Positions 40,734 to 50,373 of a stretch of DNA of 64,000 nt are shown here, piece by piece. The notes beneath the pieces were generated by a model, which did not search any database, was not told the DNA's origin, and saw only the letters and a program-made list of their open reading frames with translations. A program made the position numbers and the translations under genes. The stretch is from CADEEN01 sp040384625 (GTDB taxonomy: Bacteria; Pseudomonadota; Gammaproteobacteria; Burkholderiales; Burkholderiaceae_C): positions 1-64,000 of the forward strand of contig JAZKIW010000049.1 in NCBI GenBank assembly GCA_040384625.1, given 5' to 3'. Numbering within the stretch: the first letter of the stretch is position 1; the number at the start of each line of letters is the position of its first letter.

Positions 40734-43483
40734 CAGGCGCCGAACACCGCGCGGCACAGCACCAGCACGGCCTCCCGCTGCGCGGCCAGCGCGTCGGCGG
40801 CGAACTGCGTCGGCCGCTCGTCCAGGCGCGCATGGTGCTGGGCCCGGCGCAACTCCCGGTAGGCGTTGGCCGCTGCATGGCCGACACCGGTCGGCAGCAG
40901 GGTGCAGTCTTCGGCGCGTTGCAGGAGAGCGATGTTGCCGACATTGCCCTGCAGGACTGGATGCGCCGCCGCGTGTGCCAGCACCAGGTACTGGACCGCG
41001 AACTCGGCGTCCATCATGCCGCCCGCACTGTGCTTGACGTCGAACAGGCCTGCCTTGACCGGTCGCGCTGCGCGCACTTTCTCGCGCATCGCCTGCACCG
41101 CTTGCGCCAGCGCAGCATGGTCGCGCGGTGCGGCCAGCACGTCGCGACGCACGGTCTCGAAGCGCTCGGCCAGCGCGGGCGTGCCGGCGCAGCAGCGCGC
41201 ACGTGTCAGGGCCTGGTGTTCCCAGGTCCACGCCGTGTTGCTGCCGCGGCCGCGCTGGTACTGCTCGAACGAGGCTATCGAAGTCACCAGCAGGCCCGAA
41301 TTGCCGTTCGGCCTGAGCGCGGTGTCGATGTCGAACAGTTCGCCGGCCGCGGTGCGCAAGGTCAGCCAGGTGATCAGCTTGCGCACGAAGGCGCCGTAGA
41401 CCTCGACCGCCTTGTCGGCATCCGGTTCGTCGTCGTCGTCGAAGACGAACACCACGTCGAGGTCGCTGCCGTAGCCCAGCTCCTTGCCACCCAGCTTGCC
41501 GTAGGCGATGACGGCAAACTGCGGCGTTTCGCGATGACGCTGGCGCAGATGCCCCCAGGCCCAGCGCACGGTGCATTCGAGCACTGCATCGGCCAGGGCC
41601 GACAGGTCGTCAGCCACCTGCTCGACCGTGATGTGGCCCTCGACGTCGCGCACCAGGGTGCGAAAGACTTCGGCGTGATGGGCGCGGCGCAGGGTGTCGA
41701 GCAGGGCCTCTTCGCCGGCTTCGCCGGAGCGGTGCCATGCGGCGTGGCGCTCGTTCATCTCGTCGATGAAGGCCTGGCGATCGAAGCGGCCGTGCAGCTC
41801 GCGGGCGTCGGCCAGTTCGTCGATCACGCCCGGGTGCTGCATCAGGTAGCGCATCGGCCAGCGCGCCAGGCCCAGCAGGCCGAGCAGGCGCTGCTGCACC
41901 TCGGGCCGCTCGACCAGCAGGGCGAAGTAGCTCTCGCGGCGCAGTAGTGGCTCCATCCAGTCGACGAAGCGCAGCGCTGCATCGGCGCTGCAGCGGCCGG
42001 ATTCGATGCCTTCGGCGGCGCGCTGCACCAGGCGCGCCAGGCGCTGCTTGCTGCTGTCGCGCAGCGACTGCACTCGCGACTGCGCCGCCCAGGCGCGGGT
42101 GCGTTCGGCCAGCGCCGCGGGCAGGCGCTCGAGGAAGATTTCGTCGTCGATCGACAGCGGCCCGGCACCGCAGGCCTTGCAGCCGCTGTTGCCATTGCCG
42201 GGTACCGGTGCGGCCTGGCCGTCATGCAGCAATGCGTCGAACTCGGTGGCGACGAGTTCACGCGTCTGGCCCAACCGGTCGAGCAGTTCGCAGGCGTCGG
42301 CATTGCAGGCCAGGCCGAGGGACAAGGCGATCCAGCCGAGGTCGCCGTCGGCGCCTGGCAGCAAGTGGGTCTGCTGGTCGTCCAGGTACTGGATGCGGTG
42401 CTCGACGCGGCGCAGGAAAGTGTAGGCCTCGGCCAGGCGTTCAGCCGTGCCCGCCTTCATCAGACCGGAGGCGGCCAGGCGCTGCAGGCCGCGCAGGGTC
42501 GAGCGGGTGCGGATCTCGGGGAACTGGCCGCCACGCACCACCAGCAGCAGCTGGACGATGAACTCGATCTCGCGGATCCCGCCGCGCGACAGCTTGACGT
42601 CGTTGCTGCGCTCCGGCCGTCCGGCGGCGCGGCGCTGCGCTTCCTCGCGGATCCGGGCGTGCAGCTGGCGCAGGCCCTCGAACACGCCGTAGTCGAGATA
42701 GCGCCGGTAGACGAAGGGTGTGACCAGGGCGCGCAGTGCCAGGGCGCGTCCGCTCGTCACCGCCTCGCGCGGGGCGACCACGCGGCTCTTCAGCCACGCG
42801 AAGCGTTCCCACTCGCGACCCTGGACTTGGAGGTACTCCTCCAGCATCGCCAGGCTGACCACCGGTGGTCCGGAGTTGCCGTTCGGCCGCAGGGCCAGAT
42901 CGACGCGGAACACGAAGCCATCGTCGGTGGTGTCCCCGATCAGGGCGTATAGGCCGCGTGCGACCTTGCTGAAGTACTCGTGTGCGGACAGCGGCTCGGC
43001 GCCATCAGTCTGGCCGTCCTCCTCATAGACGTAGATCAGATCGATGTCGGAAGACACGTTCAACTCGCGCGCGCCCAGCTTGCCCATGCCGACGATCCAG
43101 AACTCGATGCGCCGGCCCTGCGCGGAGCGCGGCGCGCCGTGCCGCGCATCGGCGTCGGTCAGCGCCTGGGCCAGCGCGATCTCGAGCGTCGACTCGGCCA
43201 GGGCGGTCATGGCGGTGGTGATGTCGTGCAAGGACGCCGCCTGCTCGATGTCCAGGACGGCCAGTCGTTCGAGCACCAATTGGCGCGCCACGCGCAGCGC
43301 GGTTACCAATGTGCGGCCATCGGCACGGAGTCGCTGGACCAAGGCATTGACGACTTCTGCGTCGGGCAGGCCCGGTGGCAGCAGCACCAGTTCGTCGGGG
43401 TGACGCCGGCGCACGCGCTGGACGAAACGGCTGTGGTCGGCCGCCGCCAGCGCGGCCTGGATCGAATCGCTCTGCAAGGCCAT
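40733..43483 (-). CDS. glnE: Bifunctional glutamine synthetase adenylyltransferase/deadenylase
   Basis: The 916-aa protein has two nucleotidyltransferase domains: the deadenylylase around SSDIDLIYVYEEDG (about residue 145) and the adenylyltransferase around GYGSDLDVVFVFDDD (about residue 675). Helical domains lie between and after them (GGIREIEFIVQLL; GGMMDAEFAVQYL). It switches glutamine synthetase activity in response to PII and glutamine. Length is near the family norm. It is divergent from the YhdP-family gene, with a 109-bp gap before the latter's ATG. Confidence 0.97.
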   Translation of the reverse strand: MALQSDSIQAALAAADHSRFVQRVRRRHPDELVLLPPGLPDAEVVNALVQRLRADGRTLVTALRVARQLVLERLAVLDIEQAASLHDITTAMTALAESTLEIALAQALTDADARHGAPRSAQGRRIEFWIVGMGKLGARELNVSSDIDLIYVYEEDGQTDGAEPLSAHEYFSKVARGLYALIGDTTDDGFVFRVDLALRPNGNSGPPVVSLAMLEEYLQVQGREWERFAWLKSRVVAPREAVTSGRALALRALVTPFVYRRYLDYGVFEGLRQLHARIREEAQRRAAGRPERSNDVKLSRGGIREIEFIVQLLLVVRGGQFPEIRTRSTLRGLQRLAASGLMKAGTAERLAEAYTFLRRVEHRIQYLDDQQTHLLPGADGDLGWIALSLGLACNADACELLDRLGQTRELVATEFDALLHDGQAAPVPGNGNSGCKACGAGPLSIDDEIFLERLPAALAERTRAWAAQSRVQSLRDSSKQRLARLVQRAAEGIESGRCSADAALRFVDWMEPLLRRESYFALLVERPEVQQRLLGLLGLARWPMRYLMQHPGVIDELADARELHGRFDRQAFIDEMNERHAAWHRSGEAGEEALLDTLRRAHHAEVFRTLVRDVEGHITVEQVADDLSALADAVLECTVRWAWGHLRQRHRETPQFAVIAYGKLGGKELGYGSDLDVVFVFDDDDEPDADKAVEVYGAFVRKLITWLTLRTAAGELFDIDTALRPNGNSGLLVTSIASFEQYQRGRGSNTAWTWEHQALTRARCCAGTPALAERFETVRRDVLAAPRDHAALAQAVQAMREKVRAARPVKAGLFDVKHSAGGMMDAEFAVQYLVLAHAAAHPVLQGNVGNIALLQRAEDCTLLPTGVGHAAANAYRELRRAQHHARLDERPTQFAADALAAQREAVLVLCRAVFGA

Positions 43484-43592
43484 GGCGGCGGCGGTCGTCT
43501 TTCAGTGACCCTGTGCTAGATTGGGCCGGACCGCCACACCCTGCTGTCGGCCGTTGTGCGCTCTCAGCCGTTGCAGTGAGCGGCAGCGCCGG

Positions 43593-46500
43593 ATGCGCAG
43601 CCGCTTGCCGCCGGTTGCCCTGTCGCTCACCGTCCCCACCGTGCCCCCTGTGCCCGCCAACGCCCCTGCCGCCGCCTTCGTCGAGCGGCGACGGCACCCT
43701 GCGCTGCGTTGGCTATGGCGCATTGCGTTCGGCACCCTGTTCGGGGCCTGGAGTCTGGTGCTGCTGGCGTGGCTGACCCTGCATTGGGGCATTCTGCCTC
43801 GCATCGAACAATGGCGCCCGCAGATCGAAGCCCGCGCCAGCCTGGCTCTCGGTGTGCCGGTATCGATCGGGACGATCCGCGTGCGTTCGAGCGGCTGGGT
43901 GCCCGCGTTCGAGTTGAGCGACGTCGTGCTGAAGGACCGCCTGCAGCGCGAAGCCCTGCGCCTGCCCAAGGTCAATGCGGCCGTGTCCGCGCGTTCGTTG
44001 CTGGCGCTCGAATTGCGATTCGAGCAGCTGCACATCGATGGCGCGGCACTCGAGGTCCGGCGCGACGCTGCGGGCCGCATCTTCGTGGCCGGCATCGAGA
44101 TCCCGCCCGGTGGCGCCGAAGCCGACAGCTTTGCGGCCGACTGGTTCTTCTCGCAGCACGAGTTCGTCGTTCGCAATGGCCGCCTGCGCTGGATCGACGA
44201 GCAGCGCCAGGCGCCCGCACTCGAGCTCGAAGGCGTCGACCTGGTCGTTCGCAACGGCTTTCGTCGACACGAAGTGCGCCTGGACGCGACGCCGCCCCCG
44301 GCCTGGGGCGAGCGCTTCAGCGTGCAGGGTCGCTTCACACAATCCTTGCTCGATGCCAGTGGCGATTGGCGGCGCTGGGACGGCAGCCTGCACGTGTCGC
44401 TGCCGCGCACCGACGTCGCCGAACTGCGCCGTCATGTCACGCTGCCCTTCGAGCTCGGCGCGGGGGAGGGTGCGCTGCGCGCCTGGATCGATGTGCGCCG
44501 CGGCCAAGCCCAGGCGGCGACAGCCGATGTCGCGCTGCGCGCCGTGGCAGTGCGGCTTGCGCCGAGTGTCGAGCCGCTGGCCTTCGCCGAAGTCCGGGGC
44601 CGTATCGGCGCCGAGCGCAGCCAGGGGCAGCTCAAGTTCTCTGCAGCGGGGCTGACGTTCGCGACGACCGACGGGGTGCTCTGGCCGCGCAGCAACTTCA
44701 CGCTGACGTTGCGGCAAGCCGCCGACGCCAAGCCTGACACCATGGCTTTCAGCGGCGGTGAACTCAGCGCCGACTTGCTTGATCTGGGTGTGATGGCCCA
44801 GGTGGCGTCACGTGTGCCGCTCGGCGCGGCGCTGGCCAAGGGACTTGGCGAGTTGGCCCCGAGTGGCCGGGTCACAGCGCTCGCGGCGCAATGGAGCGGC
44901 CCGCTCGATGCGCCGTCGCAGTACAAGGTCAAGGCCAGCGTTGCCGGCTTGTCGATCGCCGCAGCGCCGTCGGCCGATGCCGCTGTGGTCGGTCGGCCCG
45001 GCTGGCGCAATGCATCGATCGAACTCGATGCTAACGAGGCCGGCGGCAAGGCCAGGCTGGGGCTCGACAAGGGTGCCCTGATCCTGCCTGGAGTGTTCGA
45101 GCAGGCCGAGGTCGCGCTGGACAGCTTCTCGACGCAATTGAGCTGGCGCATTCGTGCTGCCGAGAAGGGCGGGGCAGCGCCGGGCCTGGAGCTCACGCTC
45201 AGCGACACGCGCTTCGCCAACGCCGATGCCCAAGGCGAGCTGAGTGTCCTGCGCTGGCAGACCGGCGCCGGTGCGGCGGGCGCTGCACATGGCCGCGGCG
45301 CGCGCTTCCCCGGGCGGCTCGAACTGGTGGGCAGCCTGACGCGTGGCCGTGCCGCTGCCGTGGCCCGCTACCTGCCGCTCGGAGTGCATGAGTCGGCTCG
45401 GCGCTATGTGCAGCACGCTGTGCTGGATGGTCGCGTGGCCGGCGCCAGTTTCAGGGTCAATGGCGACTTGTGGGACTTTCCCTTTGGCGCTCCTGCGGCG
45501 CCCGGTACCGGGACCCACACCGGTGGCGAATTCCGCATCGCCGCCCGTGCCGAAGACGTGACCCTGGCCTATGTGCCGGACGAGCCCGGGCGGGCGTCGC
45601 CGTGGCCGGCCTTCACCCAGGTGCAGGGCGAGCTGGTGTTCGAGCGCAACGCGATGGAGATCCGCAATGCGCGCGCACGCATGTATGGCGTCGAGCTGAC
45701 GCGCGTCAACGGCACGATCCGCGACCTGACCCAGCCGTTGCTGCGCATCGAAGGCCAGGGCCGCGGGCCCTTGGCCGACCTGCTGCGCTACACCGAGGCC
45801 ACGCCGATCGGCGAGTGGACCGGTCACGCCCTGCGCGGCGCCACCGGCACCGGCGCTGCCGACCTGACGCTCAAGCTCGAGATTCCAATCAGCGATGTGC
45901 CGCGCAGCACCGTCCAGGGCCGTGTGACGCTGGGGGGCAACGATGTTCGGCTGTCGAGCGCGATGCCCCTGCTGGCCGGCGCCAAGGCCCGGGTCGACTT
46001 CAGCCAGCAGGGCTTCTCGATCGCCGGCGGCAGTGCGCGTGTGCTCGGCGGCGACCTCAGCATCGAAGGCGGGGCGCAGCCCGACGGCAGCCAGCGCTTC
46101 GTGGCGCAGGGGGTCGCCAGCGCCGACGCGCTGCGCCGCGCGCCCGAGCTGGGTGCCCTGTCTCGCTTGGCGGTCCACCTGAGCGGCCAGACGACCTACC
46201 GCCTGGCGCTGGGCATCGTGCGTGGCCAGACCGAATTCAGCTTGACCAGCCCGATGACCGGCCTGGCGATCGACTTGCCCGCGCCTTTGAAGAAGAGCGC
46301 CGAGGCCGCCTGGCCCTTGCGTGCGGAGTCGCGGCTGACCAGCGGCGCGAGCGCCGAACCTGCGCGCGACACGTTGCGCGTCGAACTCGGCAACGTGATC
46401 CAGGCCCAGTACCAACGCGACCTGTCGCGCGACTCGCCGCAGGTTCAGCGCGGCGCGATTGCCGTGTTGGATGCCTTGCCGCCGCTGCCCGAGCGTGGTG

Positions 46501-47765
46501 TCCATGCCCTTCTCAACCTGGCCACCGTCGACGGCGATGCCTGGCAAGCGCTGGCGGACCGCCTGCAGGCTGCGCCCGGCGACGCAGTCGGCGCGGGCGC
46601 GGCGGTCGACGACGGCTACCTGCCGCGCACCGTGGCGCTGCGCGCGCAGGCGCTCAGCTCCGGTGGACGCCGATTGACTAGGCTCGTTGCGGGCGTGAGC
46701 CAGGACACAGAAGCGACCTGGCGTGGCAGCCTGGACGCCGATCAGCTCGGCGGCTACGTCGAATACCGCGCGGCTTCCGGCGCGAACAACCCGGGCCGCA
46801 TCTACGCCCGGCTGGCGCGCCTGGCCCTGCCGCCCAGCGACGCCGATTCTGTCGAGAACCTGCTCGTGCAGGCACCGGCCAGCGTGCCCGCACTGGACAT
46901 CGTGATCGACGACTTCGAGTTGCGCGGCAAGAAGTTCGGCCGCGTCGAGATCGAGGCTGCGAATCGCGCCGCCGAAGGCGGCGGGCGCGAATGGCGCATG
47001 AACCGCTTTGCCGTGAGCAACCCGGACGCCCAGCTCACGGGCACCGGCCAATGGCGGCCCGGCAGCGGCGTCGGACGCCAGCGCATGGTGATGGACTTCA
47101 AGCTCGAACTCGCCAACAGCGGCGCGGCGCTCGAACGCCTGGGCTTCCCCGGCACGATGCGCGGCGGCAAGGGCCGCCTGAGCGGCCAGCTGCAATGGGC
47201 CGGCTCGCCGTTGTCGCTGCATGTGCCGAGCCTCGACGGGCGCATGCACTTGGCCCTCGACGCGGGGCAGTTCCTCAAGGCCGGACCCGGTGCCGCTCGA
47301 CTCCTGTCGGTGCTCAACCTGCAGGCCCTGCCACGCCGCCTGCTGCTCGACTTCCGCGATGTGTTCCAGGAAGGTTTTGCGTTCGACAACGTCGGCGGCG
47401 ACGTGACGATCAACGACGGCGTGGCCGGCACCAACAACCTGCGCATGCGCGGCGTCCAGGCCGCCGTTCTGATGGAAGGCAACGCCGACATCGCGCGCGA
47501 AACGCAGGACCTTCGTGTGCTGGTGGTACCCGAGATCAATGCCGGCACGGCGTCGCTGGCCTATGCAGTGATCAACCCGGCGATCGGCCTAGGCAGCTTC
47601 CTCGCACAACTGTTCCTGCGCCGTCCGCTGATGGCGGCTAGCACGCGCGAGTTCACGGTTCAGGGCTCGTGGGCTGAGCCCCGGGTCGAGCGGGTCGAGC
47701 GCCGTTTCGATGCACCTCTGCCCGACATGGACCCACCCGCCGCGGCTTCGGCGCCGCGTCAATGA
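43593..47765 (+). CDS. yhdP: YhdP-family AsmA-like envelope protein
   Basis: The 1390-aa protein has one N-terminal membrane helix (LWRIAFGTLFGAWSLVLLAWL). A very long beta-rich periplasmic part follows, with the AsmA-like start RPQIEARASLALGVPVSIGTI and the C-terminal DUF3971/AsmA-2 segment GFAFDNVGGDVTINDGVAGTNNLRM and AINPAIGLGSFLAQL-like end. YhdP, TamB and YdbH are thought to form bridges carrying phospholipid to the outer membrane. ATG 43593 is chosen; the frame also opens at TTG 43521. The downstream amidase is coupled. Confidence 0.9.
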   Translation: MRSRLPPVALSLTVPTVPPVPANAPAAAFVERRRHPALRWLWRIAFGTLFGAWSLVLLAWLTLHWGILPRIEQWRPQIEARASLALGVPVSIGTIRVRSSGWVPAFELSDVVLKDRLQREALRLPKVNAAVSARSLLALELRFEQLHIDGAALEVRRDAAGRIFVAGIEIPPGGAEADSFAADWFFSQHEFVVRNGRLRWIDEQRQAPALELEGVDLVVRNGFRRHEVRLDATPPPAWGERFSVQGRFTQSLLDASGDWRRWDGSLHVSLPRTDVAELRRHVTLPFELGAGEGALRAWIDVRRGQAQAATADVALRAVAVRLAPSVEPLAFAEVRGRIGAERSQGQLKFSAAGLTFATTDGVLWPRSNFTLTLRQAADAKPDTMAFSGGELSADLLDLGVMAQVASRVPLGAALAKGLGELAPSGRVTALAAQWSGPLDAPSQYKVKASVAGLSIAAAPSADAAVVGRPGWRNASIELDANEAGGKARLGLDKGALILPGVFEQAEVALDSFSTQLSWRIRAAEKGGAAPGLELTLSDTRFANADAQGELSVLRWQTGAGAAGAAHGRGARFPGRLELVGSLTRGRAAAVARYLPLGVHESARRYVQHAVLDGRVAGASFRVNGDLWDFPFGAPAAPGTGTHTGGEFRIAARAEDVTLAYVPDEPGRASPWPAFTQVQGELVFERNAMEIRNARARMYGVELTRVNGTIRDLTQPLLRIEGQGRGPLADLLRYTEATPIGEWTGHALRGATGTGAADLTLKLEIPISDVPRSTVQGRVTLGGNDVRLSSAMPLLAGAKARVDFSQQGFSIAGGSARVLGGDLSIEGGAQPDGSQRFVAQGVASADALRRAPELGALSRLAVHLSGQTTYRLALGIVRGQTEFSLTSPMTGLAIDLPAPLKKSAEAAWPLRAESRLTSGASAEPARDTLRVELGNVIQAQYQRDLSRDSPQVQRGAIAVLDALPPLPERGVHALLNLATVDGDAWQALADRLQAAPGDAVGAGAAVDDGYLPRTVALRAQALSSGGRRLTRLVAGVSQDTEATWRGSLDADQLGGYVEYRAASGANNPGRIYARLARLALPPSDADSVENLLVQAPASVPALDIVIDDFELRGKKFGRVEIEAANRAAEGGGREWRMNRFAVSNPDAQLTGTGQWRPGSGVGRQRMVMDFKLELANSGAALERLGFPGTMRGGKGRLSGQLQWAGSPLSLHVPSLDGRMHLALDAGQFLKAGPGAARLLSVLNLQALPRRLLLDFRDVFQEGFAFDNVGGDVTINDGVAGTNNLRMRGVQAAVLMEGNADIARETQDLRVLVVPEINAGTASLAYAVINPAIGLGSFLAQLFLRRPLMAASTREFTVQGSWAEPRVERVERRFDAPLPDMDPPAAASAPRQ

Positions 47766-47776
47766 GGAGACCGCCG

Positions 47777-48577
47777 ATGAAGATCGCCGCCCTGCAGACT
47801 GTCTCGACGCCCGACGTCGACCGCAACCTCGAAGCTGCCGCGCAGCTGATCGCCCAGGCGGCGCGCGAAGGCGCGGAACTTGCCGCCTTGCCGGAGTATT
47901 TCTGTCTGATGGGGCGGCGCGACGAAGACAAGCTGGCGATCGCCGAAGCCCCGGGCAGCGGGCCGATCCAGGCCTTCCTGGCCGCTCAGGCGCGACAGCA
48001 CGGGCTGTGGCTGATCGGCGGCACACTGCCGTTGCAGACCGCGACAAGCGGTCGTGCACGCAACGCCTGTTGCGTTTATGGACCCGACGGCAGTCTGGCC
48101 GCGCGCTACGACAAGATCCACCTCTTTCGTTACGACAACGGGCGCGAGAGCTACGACGAGGCACGTGTGCTCGAGGCCGGCAGCGAGCCGGTGACGTTTC
48201 AAGCTGGGCCGCTTCGCGTCGGCCTGTCGATCTGCTACGACCTGCGCTTCCCCGAGCTGTACCGACGGCTTTGCAGCCCGCCTTGCGACCTGCTGAGCGT
48301 GCCGGCCGCTTTCACCTACACCACGGGGCGCGCGCATTGGGAGCTGCTGTTGCGCACGCGTGCAGTCGAGAACCAGTGTTACGTGATTGCGCCGGCCCAG
48401 GGGGGCACGCACGAGAACGGGCGCCGCACCTGGGGCCACAGCCTGGTCGTCGATCCCTGGGGCGAGGTGCTCGCACTGCGGCCTGAGGGCGAAGGCGTCG
48501 TGATGGCCGAAATCGACATGAAGCGCCTGGCCTCGGTGCGGCAGCAGTTGCCGGCGCTGGCGCATCGCCGGCTGTAG
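47777..48577 (+). CDS. Nitrilase-superfamily carbon-nitrogen hydrolase (deaminated-glutathione amidase-like)
   Basis: The 266-aa protein has the catalytic triad of the superfamily: Glu in LAALPEYF, Lys in YDKIHLF, Cys in GLSICYDLRFPELY. The match to DLRFPELYR and the close of the Nit1/NitB branch suggest hydrolysis of deaminated glutathione or a similar omega-amide. GAGGAGA lies 6 bp before ATG 47777. Another in-frame ATG at 47762 overlaps the yhdP stop (ATGA) and is possible. Pairing behind yhdP is common in betaproteobacteria. Confidence 0.9.
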   Translation: MKIAALQTVSTPDVDRNLEAAAQLIAQAAREGAELAALPEYFCLMGRRDEDKLAIAEAPGSGPIQAFLAAQARQHGLWLIGGTLPLQTATSGRARNACCVYGPDGSLAARYDKIHLFRYDNGRESYDEARVLEAGSEPVTFQAGPLRVGLSICYDLRFPELYRRLCSPPCDLLSVPAAFTYTTGRAHWELLLRTRAVENQCYVIAPAQGGTHENGRRTWGHSLVVDPWGEVLALRPEGEGVVMAEIDMKRLASVRQQLPALAHRRL

Positions 48578-48599
48578 GTGTAGCCGCCGCCGCGGGTGG

Positions 48600-49823
48600 T
48601 CAACGACTGCCGAACATCATCCGCCGCGCCAGTGCATTCTTCAGCGGCGGTAGGCGGTCGATCACGGCCATGCCCACGCCGCGCAGGGTGCCGATGCCGG
48701 GCGTCTGCCAGGTGAAGCTGCGGGCAAGGAAGTCGGTGGCGGCGATCATGGCCCAGCGGTCGGGCGCGCGCTGCCAGGCCACGCGGGACAGGGCCTGGTC
48801 GAGGTCGGGTGCGGCCCGGCTAGGGTCGACCGCGTCGCGCAGCGCGATGGCCAAGGCGAAGGCGTCACGCAGACCGAGGTTCAGCCCCTGCCCGGCGACC
48901 GGGTGCAAGGTCTGCGCGGCATTGCCGATGCGCACCTGGCGCCCGCGCACGAGGCTCTTCTGCGCCGCCAGACCGAGCGGAAAGCACTTCATCTCGGAGA
49001 CCGAAGCAATGCGACCGACGCGCCGATCGAACACTGTGTTGAGGACGGCGGCGCGCTGCGCAGTGTCGAGCTCGCGCACTGGATCGTCGTTGCGCGGCAC
49101 GCACCACACGAGCGAAGCGCGCTGGGTGCCGGTCGTGGAGTCCGCGAGGCTGGGAGGCAGGGGCAGCAGAGCGGCAGGCCCATAACGCGTGAAGCGCTCG
49201 ACCGCCAGGCCGCGGGTACCCTCGGCCAGCGTGACGCTGCCGACCCAGGCGTCCTGTCGGTAATCGTGCCTGAGGTCCGCGACCTTGTTGTCGCCGAACA
49301 CGCCGCCTTCGGCCACCACCGCCAGATCGAAGCGCTCGGCCACGCCGGCATCGACCTCGATGCCATCGGTCAGATCCTTCAGCGCCGACACCGGCGCTCC
49401 GAAGCGGCTGTGCAGGCGCGCCGGCTCGGCCGCCGCCGCGGTCTCCCACGCGCGCTGCATCGGCGCGACGAGCGCGCCGTAGCCGAGTACGGCCCCCAGC
49501 ATGGGCACGCCCAGGGCGCTGGCCGCGAGACGCACCTCGGGCGTTCCGAGCCAGCCGGGCACGGCCAATGCAGGTGCCTGCTGTGAGACCCAGACTTCGC
49601 GGATCGGCTCGGCGCATGCGCCATCCCAGGCGCCGACACGTTCGAGCAGCTGGATGCTGCCCAGCGCCAAGGCCAGGGTGCGTGCATCGCCGGATACGTC
49701 ACGCGTGGCGGGCCGGGCGTCGAACAGGCTCAGTTGTGCCTTCGGCAACGTGCGGGCGGCCAGCAGGGCCAGCGCCAGGCCGACGGGACCGGCGCCGATG
49801 ACTGCGATCGAGAGCGGCTTCAT
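48600..49823 (-). CDS. ubiH: UbiH/UbiF-family FAD monooxygenase of ubiquinone synthesis
   Basis: The 407-aa flavoprotein has the N-terminal FAD loop IAVIGAGPVGLALAL and the second FAD motif VRIGNAAQTLHPVAGQG, where GNAAQ replaces the commoner GDAAH. It hydroxylates a ubiquinone ring carbon with dioxygen and NAD(P)H. Which carbon it acts on cannot be told from sequence. It converges with the amidase gene (22-bp gap) and is divergent from yajC. Confidence 0.9.
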   Translation of the reverse strand: MKPLSIAVIGAGPVGLALALLAARTLPKAQLSLFDARPATRDVSGDARTLALALGSIQLLERVGAWDGACAEPIREVWVSQQAPALAVPGWLGTPEVRLAASALGVPMLGAVLGYGALVAPMQRAWETAAAAEPARLHSRFGAPVSALKDLTDGIEVDAGVAERFDLAVVAEGGVFGDNKVADLRHDYRQDAWVGSVTLAEGTRGLAVERFTRYGPAALLPLPPSLADSTTGTQRASLVWCVPRNDDPVRELDTAQRAAVLNTVFDRRVGRIASVSEMKCFPLGLAAQKSLVRGRQVRIGNAAQTLHPVAGQGLNLGLRDAFALAIALRDAVDPSRAAPDLDQALSRVAWQRAPDRWAMIAATDFLARSFTWQTPGIGTLRGVGMAVIDRLPPLKNALARRMMFGSR

Positions 49824-49881
49824 GGGCTGAGGGCGATCCTAGCGGGCGTCGGGGCAGCGCGGCAGCGGCATCGCCATCGTC

Positions 49882-49887
49882 TAGAAT
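49882..49887 (+). promoter_or_regulatory. Candidate -10 TAGAAT of the yajC-secDF operon
   Basis: TAGAAT in CTAGAATCCGCC lies 113 bp before the yajC start in the 176-bp gap after ubiH. The leader that follows is about 105 nt. No good -35 is seen. Confidence 0.4.
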
Positions 49888-49999
49888 CCGCCGCCTTCCG
49901 AACGCCCGGTACACCCGCGGCGTTGCAGGTTTTCCCGGTCTTGGAACCCCCTGGCCGAAGCCGCATCTGAATGTGGCCCATCACTTTAGGACCGACGAC

Positions 50000-50332
50000 G
50001 TGTTCATTTCCCAAGCTTTTGCCCAGACCGCGCCGGCCGCCGCCGCCGGTGGCGGTGCAGAGTCGACCCTGTTCAGCCTGCTGCCGCTGGTGCTGATGTT
50101 CGTGGTGCTGTACTTCATCATGATCCGCCCGCAGATGAAGCGGCAGAAGGAGCACAAGGCGATGGTCGAATCCGTCGCCAAGGGCGACGAGGTCGTGATC
50201 GGCGGTGGCATGCTGGGCAAGATCAGCAAGCTCGGCGAGACCTACATCTCGGTCGAGGTCGCCACCGGCGTCGAGGTGCAGGTGCAGCGCGCGGCCATTG
50301 TGCAGGTGTTGCCCAAGGGCACGATCAAGTAA
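50000..50332 (+). CDS. yajC: Preprotein translocase accessory subunit YajC
   Basis: The 110-aa protein has the FISQAFAQTAP head, one membrane helix (LLPLVLMFVVLYFIMIRPQ) and the cytoplasmic KRQKEHKAMVESVAKGDEVV domain of YajC. GTG at 50000 is preferred: AGGA lies 9 bp upstream and the resulting N-terminus matches betaproteobacterial YajC. An ATG at 49973 would add nine unusual residues. It is the first gene of yajC-secD-secF. Confidence 0.94.
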   Translation: MFISQAFAQTAPAAAAGGGAESTLFSLLPLVLMFVVLYFIMIRPQMKRQKEHKAMVESVAKGDEVVIGGGMLGKISKLGETYISVEVATGVEVQVQRAAIVQVLPKGTIK

Positions 50333-50373
50333 TCCGCTGCGGCGCCACTCCGGTGCCGCGAAAGTTGTCGCCC

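Noticed and set aside
44808..47249. 813-aa open frame on the minus strand opposite yhdP
   Set aside because: Antisense shadow in high-G+C DNA. The plus frame has the YhdP features and the antisense product has no recognisable domain.
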